Part shown: positions 58,371-64,000 of the stretch, piece after piece | Position numbering within the stretch: position 1 is the first letter of the stretch | Layout: each line of letters begins with the position of its first letter | Assembly (NCBI GenBank): GCA_032622095.1 | Contig: CP136062.1 | Coordinates: 1,798,001 to 1,862,000, forward strand | Direction: 5' to 3' | Origin: Siphonodentalium dalli | Lineage: Eukaryota; Mollusca; Scaphopoda; Gadilida; Siphonodentaliidae | Length of the DNA: 64,000 nucleotides | Program-made: the position numbers and the translations under genes | Notes under the pieces: model-generated | The model's database searches: none | Told to the model about the DNA's origin: nothing | What the model saw: the letters and a program-made list of their open reading frames with translations, nothing else

Positions 58371-59966
58371 TAATAAATTCTCTCCCTAATGAAGGAAAAT
58401 GGCTGTTGGAGGAGCTAGAGCGCAGGAGAGTGTGAGACCAGCCCCGGAAAAGCGGTGGGACCAAGCAGGGGTTGTGAGACCAGACCGAGTGGTGAGACCA
58501 AACAGACCGATGGCGGATGTAAACGGCAGATTTAGCAAAAAAAATAAAAAATAAAAAAGTCCAGCGCTGTCAATTTTGTATTGCATGCTCCAAATGGGAA
58601 GAGTGATGCGGACCCGAATATACCACTTGTTAGTTTTTAGGCCGGACCGTTACCGACCTACGACCGGGACAAAAAATAATCTATTTATAGCATCAAATCT
58701 AAACAGGCTTATTATTGAGCAAGATTGATATGGTTCCAGATACGGCGGTATCCAGTTGTTACAATTCCAAAGTTTGACCACTCTAGTATCAAAGCACCTG
58801 TCCAAAAGCGACCTCGCTTCAGGTGGTTCAAACTTTTGACAAATTTCAACGAAAATCAAAGGGGGGAAATTTTTCAAAAAATCAGACATCAAGATAAAAA
58901 AAATTTGATAAGTGGATGTGATAGCTAATGATCATGCGCAACTTAGTCATGTCTGCTTCAATCGCCCTAAAGCCGAAGGTTTACTCTTGGCGAGGCTTTA
59001 TAATCTAAATGAGAATAGTTAAGTGCTGTATCACTAACCTATTTTTCCTGCCAAATCGAAACGGACTAACGAAAGAGTGAGCTAACGCAGGACCAGGTAT
59101 TTTGATATACCGTAGATAATTTCCCAAACTTTGAGCGTTCTACTATATAAGCAACCTGCCCAGCAGAGAGCTCGCATTCGGGTGGGTCCAAATATGAAAA
59201 TTCCACGGAAAACGAAAGGTGAGAAAATAATCCAAAAATCAAACATGGGGATATAACGTTTTTGATGAGTGGATGTTATTAGGAGTATCAACGCGCCACT
59301 TGAGTGCGATTTCCTGAGTTTTGGAGCGAAATGTTTACTCATAACGACGCTATAATTATATCGTAAAACGTACGTACCACTAACTTAATCGTATCTTGTA
59401 TGTGATCATGCCAACAATATTTACCGTTTATATCAAGACAAATAGTATGACTATTTGTGTACTCAATTGTCTTGTCCGCATTGTGATACAAATTACAATG
59501 TCTGTAATTTGGCAGACGTGTCTGTATTCTTTGTACGTGTACAGACATACCTAATGCTATTGAATTATTGAAGCAGTCTCATATTTCAGAAGTATAGGGC
59601 AATCACATGCTACTATTTAGTCACGTAAATTGAATTTTCCCAGATATAACTCGACTTCAAACATTCACTGGTAAAAGTACTTGTGCACAAAGTACCAGAG
59701 AAACACAGTACCTGAGACTTTGGTCAACTACGGATGACAGTGAAAACAAAAAAACAGGTGTACACCATAAAAATCAAAACATAAAAGTAGCATCAACGCG
59801 AGAAATGGGAAGAGGGAAGAAGAAATAGATAGTGGTGAAGCGCAATACATGTAAAACGAGAATCATTACAAACCTTTAATTATATGGAAGTATACGAATT
59901 TCCCACCGGGAATTCGAAAAGCCGCTAGTTATTATTATTTTTCTTACATAGTTTGGTACGCCTAAT
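58371..59966. other. Intervening region with a second, more diverged repeat pair
   Basis: About 58725-58990 and 59085-59345 share CAAA(G/C)TTTGA, GGTGG(T/G)TC(A/C)AA, ATCAAACAT- or ATCAGACATC-like and GAGTGGATGT- or AGTGGATGT-like words in order. GTGAGACCA recurs four times near 58430-58500. No gene recognised. Confidence 0.55.
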
Positions 59967-60386
59967 CTCAGGAACCGCTAAATGTAGAATGCTGAACTTT
60001 TCTGTGTCTGTACAACTCCCACGGGAATCGGCAGTTGAGGCATTGCGAGTTTTGTTCGTGCCCGATTTATGGAGTTATGGCCCTTAAACCGGCTTCTCAC
60101 ATTTATCGACAATTGTAGAGTATATCTGGAACGCATTGAGGCAGCGGAACCGGACAAATTTTATGATACAGAGTAACTTAAATGTAGTTCAGTTCCACAA
60201 AATGAACGTTGTCCGATATTACCCGGGGAGTGGGGGACGGGTGTTCAAAGTCGTGAAAAATAAAGTCTCTTCGATTGCGACCAAACATATAAGCCATAGT
60301 CTACATTTTACACCGATAACGATGCCGTGAAAATTTTGTAAATCGGTTGGAAATTAACAGAGTTATCGACCCCTGAATGTCCAAAA
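59967..60386 (+). repeat. 420-bp direct repeat, copy 2
   Basis: Partner of 57951-58370, same length and order. Confidence 0.9.
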
Positions 60387-60639
60387 ATGACGCAAAATCC
60401 CGTGTATCCACAACTCCTCCCAGACCGATGCTCGGACAAAGATTATTGATATCAATTTACGATCGGTATGCACGAATGAGCAGGCACGCGAAATTTGGGC
60501 ATAATCGGGCGAAAATTGGCTAGATGCATGCAGATTGAAGTGCTGAAATTTGAAACTTATACAAGTTTCGAACCCGTTAACGCAGATAAATGGGGTTGGT
60601 GTCAGGTGTCATTCGACGGGGATTATCGAGGCGAATACA

Positions 60640-61150
60640 ATAATGTCAGATTCGACCATGTTTTGTGTCCGAATGACCCCAAAATGACTCGTTCCCATCT
60701 ACATTCCAGTTTCAACAGTCATGACACATTTTATGATGATCAGACTAAAAGTACGACCTGTAGCCCGTGCTAAAGAATTTAGTCATACAAAGAGTAAAAT
60801 ACAATTTGGCTGCTGGCGGCCATGTTTTGGGCCGAATGACCCCAAAATTACTCATTCCCATCTACATCTCAATATTAACATCCAAGACAAATTTCATGAT
60901 GATCAGACAAACAGTACGGCCTGTAGCCCGTGCTAATGGATTGAATTTTGAAATCCAAGATGGCCACTGGCGGCCATTTTTTTTTTCCGATTGACCCCAA
61001 AATTAATGATTCTGGTCTAAATGATGATGTCAACAACTATGACAAATTTCATAATGATCCGACCAAAGGTACGACCTGTAGCCTGCATTGTTGACGCCTT
61101 ACGTACACACGCACACACGAACACACGGACGACGGACGACAAATACAATT
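60640..61150 (-). repeat. Satellite-bearing element, inverted, about three monomers
   Basis: Monomers with GAATGACCCCAAAATGACTC and CAGTACGGCCTGTAGCCCGT. It ends at a GT-rich head remnant (GTACACACGCACACACGAAC, GGACGACGGACGACA). The hairpin of the head is missing. Confidence 0.85.
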
Positions 61151-61371
61151 TGAGATAAAAACATGAAGTTGTTCTGGTGTTGTTACGAGTAACCACATTG
61201 AACGTATCCATACAGATTTGATCACTGAAAAAATAATATCTCACTTCAAAGAATGTAATGTCGATAAAAAGAACTTTGCGTGCAATTTCTTTTAAATCAG
61301 TTGGTGGATTGAATTGCAAAGGAGATACATGTACCCTGTTTCGTTGGATATTCGGAATTCAAACTCCCATG

Positions 61372-62296
61372 TTCAACTGCATCCCCAACCAGACACCAAA
61401 CTCCAAGGTTCAACTGCCTCCCCATCCAGACACCAAACTCCCTGGTTCAACTGCATCACCAACCAGACCCCAAACTCCAAGGTTCAACTGCATCCCCCAA
61501 CAAACACCAAACTCCCTGGTTCAACTGCATCCCCAACCAAACACCAAACTCCCTGGTTCAACTGCATCCCCAACCAAACACCAAACTCCAAGGTTCAACT
61601 GCATCCCCAACCAAACACCAAACTCCCTGGTTCAACTGCATCACCAACCAGACCCCAAACTCCAAGGTTCAACTGCATCCCCAACCAAACACCAAACTCC
61701 ATGGTTCAACTGCATCACCAACCAAACACCAAACTCCCTGGTTCAACTGCATCCCCAACCAGACACCAAACACCCCGGTTCAAATGCATCACCAATCAGA
61801 CACCAAACTCCCTGGTTCAACTGCATCACCAACCAGACACCAAACTCCCTGGTTCAAATGCATCACCAATCAGACACCAAACTCCCTGGTTCAACTGCAT
61901 CACCAACCAAACACCAAACTCCCTGGTTCAACTGCATCCCCAACCAAACACCAAACTCACAGTTTCAACTGCTTCCCCAACCAAACACCAAACTCCCCGG
62001 TTCAACTGCATCCCCAACCAAACACCAAACTCCCAGGTTCAACTGCATCCCCAACCAAACACCAAACTCCCCGGTTCAACTGCTTCCCCAACCAAACACC
62101 AAACTCCCTGGTTCAACTGCATCCCCAGCCAGATACCAAACTCCCCGGTTCAACTGCATCCCCAACCAAACACCAAACTCCCTGGTTCAACTGCATCCCC
62201 AACCAGACACCAAACTCCCCGGTTCAACTGCATCCCCAGCCAGATACCAAACTCCCCGGTTCAAATGCATCACCAATCAGACACCAAACTCCCTGG
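61372..62296 (+). repeat. 37-bp minisatellite, exactly 25 units, open in all three forward frames
   Basis: Unit TTCAACTGCATCCCCAACCA followed by AACACCAAACTCCCTGG. The distance from the first TTCAAC (61372) to the last (62297) is 925 = 25 x 37, so there is no net indel. The unit is nearly G-free and contains no stop in any forward frame. Because 37 is not a multiple of three, each frame reads the same 37-residue period (FNCIPNQTPNS, VQLHPQPNTKLPGSTASPTK, HQTPW). The frames run 61258-62346 (362 aa), 61314-62339 and 61784-62422. There is no signal peptide, no flanking conserved domain and no exon evidence, so I call it a repeat rather than a gene. Confidence 0.95.
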
Positions 62297-62599
62297 TTCA
62301 ACTGTTTTGCCTGTCGCATTACCTCGGTGTTTACCATGACTTATAACGGATACGATTTTTGCTTACCGTTTTCTTTCAGTGTGCATTTCTATATATACCC
62401 GTTTACACTAGTATGCATGTAGAACTGTACACAGATCTACACCAATGTAAACGTCCTTTATTTTCAGCTCTGTTCACATCTTATATCTATATTTGCGAAT
62501 GTCTGTCTGTCTGTGTTCTATAGAAATTCACAGAGGACCATCTAGATGATGCCAAAGGGGTCTACTAAGAGTAGCTTTTTACGAGAAAGATAATGGTCG

Positions 62600-63100
62600 G
62601 GGTTAGAATTTTCTAAAGTGACGCCATTGTTGTCAGGGGCAGAAAAGGGGGAGGGGCAGAAAAAAAATTAGTCGCCGATTGCCACCAAACTTATATATAA
62701 TCATCCCCATAATATGAGGAATCTAATGGCGTGGTTTACATATGGCAAAAGTCGCGCCGCTCGCGTCAGGGGTGCCCGGAAAGGGGGGTAGTTTTTTTTT
62801 CTGTCGCCGATTGCCATGAAACTTACATATAATCATCCCCATGATATGAAGAATCCAACGGTGTGGTTTAAATATGTCAAAAGTGGCGTCGTTTGAGTCA
62901 GGGATGAACGGAAGGGGAGAGGGGCACCAAAATTGATAAAACTAATTTTAGCGCCGATTTCCACCAAATTGATATATATTCTTCTTCATGATACAAGGAA
63001 TCTAATTGTGCGATTTAACAACGCCAAATTATTGTTTTTAGATGAGAGATTGTGAGGGGTGGGCACTAAATTTGATAATAAGTCGCCGATGTAACATACG
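62600..63100. repeat. Degenerate tandem repeat, period about 140 bp, three to four units
   Basis: GTCGCCGATTGCCACCAAAC near 62671, a close form near 62808 and GCGCCGATTTCCACCAAATT near 62951. Each is followed by ATATA(A/T)TCATCCCCAT-like and GGTTTA(A/C)ATATG-like words. A last trace is at about 63082. Confidence 0.85.
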
Positions 63101-63850
63101 AAATTTGTGGCAAAGAGGAATAATCCAGTATAATAACCGAACCTATCAGCGCTACGCAGGTTACAAGCAACACATTATATAGAGTTACGCTTCTTAGATT
63201 TGTGTAGGGTCAGCATTTAAACAAATCTGGCTGCTGATTGGTTGATTATCATTGAAGGAAAATCCCCTGAGCGGGAACAGAAAATCATAGCCTACGTAAA
63301 TGTGGCGACCATTTTTGTCTAGATGGCCAGGAAGAGTCTGGTGGGGTCCAGAACTGTTGGAAGGGGTCTCGGTATTCTATGCTGCTGATTTTTGTGCAGT
63401 AAATGGGGTAGTTATGGAAACGCAAGACTAAATATCGTTTGGAAAAAAAATACCGAAAAGGTCGCGTTTGTTGTCACCAAATGGTGTATCGGATGACGTT
63501 ATAAGGGAAAATTGAACACTTGAAGTTCAAATAGGCTTAACCCATCGATGGCGGGACTTATAGTTAACACTGTCGCCTATGGAAAATGATTACTTGTCTG
63601 TAACCTATATGCAGAATAAAAATGGGATTTGTCTGAGCGGGAATAGCTTATTTTGATTGAAGCCTATTAAGTATATCGGTGGTCGTAGCTCGTCACCTAC
63701 TCATATACACGAGGTTTGACGCCATAAAATCACATGTCTTTTCCCGCCAAGTGCATCTCGATGGAAATACGATAGCAACACACATTACAAATATCGCGTA
63801 CGTGTGACTAAACCTCACTAATGATAGGCATGTTGCGAACTACCAGTTGA
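63101..63850. other. Unique sequence, no supported gene
   Basis: No domain-bearing frame. CpG is slightly higher than in the preceding repeats toward the end. Confidence 0.45.
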
Positions 63851-63879
63851 CATTCAAACGCCAAGCGCGAGAAACACAT

Positions 63880-64000
63880 AATTCACACGAAGCACGTGCA
63901 CGTCACGGTCTTTATTGTGTTTTAGTACCCAGAGAAGATTCACCTTGTCCAGTTGTCCTTCGAGTTGACTTGACGATGAGTTTTAAAGGTGTAACATTCG
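63880..64000 (+). CDS. Possible 5' UTR and first codons of a downstream gene
   Basis: ATG at 63976 in a fair context (A at -3, TTGACGATGA) opens MSFKGVTF, which runs off the window. Upstream are GCACGTGCACGTCACGG (E-box and half-CRE) and a plain unique sequence consistent with a 5' UTR. With only eight codons visible this is a guess. Confidence 0.22.

Noticed and set aside
57951-60386. LTR retrotransposon
   Set aside because: No gag/pol-like frames, primer-binding site or polypurine tract between the direct repeats.
1-64000. CRISPR array, prophage or bacterial operon
   Set aside because: Tandem repeats here lack unique spacers of constant length, and coding density and gene structure are not prokaryotic.

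Overview
The window looks like a gene-poor, repeat-dominated stretch of a metazoan nuclear genome, most likely a marine mollusc and probably a bivalve. This is inferred from several things. ACATGTACATGT microsatellites are common. Many non-coding repeat units carry the phrase GGGCCATAACTC. Long tandem arrays carry the phrase AAGATGGCCGCC. There are several DNA-transposon and retroelement fossils and no prokaryote-like dense coding. I could not confirm the taxon by search. Almost none of the open frames longer than 60 codons look like genes.

Layout. (1) 1-9165 is a compositionally distinct island with many CpG-containing motifs, poly-G/C and TA runs, and none of the host repeat families seen later. 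It opens with a 5.37-kb near-perfect palindrome: arms 1-2189 and 3182-5372 around a 992-bp spacer. Two or three short intronless ORFs follow (6031-6390 minus, 7016-7333 plus, possibly 5282-5491 minus). It ends in a 1.5-kb array of duplicated, hairpin-rich units (7640-9165). (2) 9168-10155 is the 5' part of a LINE with a broken ORF1, minus strand. (3) 10200-10760 is the most gene-like segment: the last exon of a class I SAM-dependent methyltransferase-like gene, minus strand. A 51-bp minisatellite whose unit carries the CRE octamer TGACGTCA lies directly upstream. (4) 11.4-15.1 kb holds hairpins, a 32-bp minisatellite and a decayed Ginger/KRBA2-like integrase fragment. (5) 15.15-28.18 kb is a mosaic of higher-order repeats, with a 1.4-1.7-kb family in five copies and an inverted-repeat-bounded block at 16.57-21.34 kb. 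(6) 28.2-35.6 kb is mixed unique sequence. It has a possible promoter, a TIR element of about 380 bp, a hAT-like non-autonomous element with an intact 8-bp target duplication, and a tRNA-derived SINE head. (7) 35.3-43.4 kb is a satellite of about 163 bp invaded by TA-targeting MITEs, one nested inside another. The same satellite recurs inverted at 47.9-49.7, 56.5-57.6 and 60.6-61.1 kb. (8) 44.06-44.60 kb is a fold-back MITE. (9) 49.7-61 kb is mostly unannotatable sequence with small tandem repeats. (10) 61372-62296 is a 37-bp minisatellite of exactly 25 units, open in all three forward frames. (11) The window closes with unique sequence and a possible first exon at 63976.

There is no operon-like functional system. 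The coherent story is about repeats. A satellite-bearing element has been copied in both orientations, and its monomers act as landing pads that preserve the pre-insertion sequence of MITEs. The 5.4-kb palindrome and its flanking repeat island stand apart from the rest and could be a long-TIR element, a viral or viral-like insertion, or an assembly junction. No hallmark viral gene is visible.
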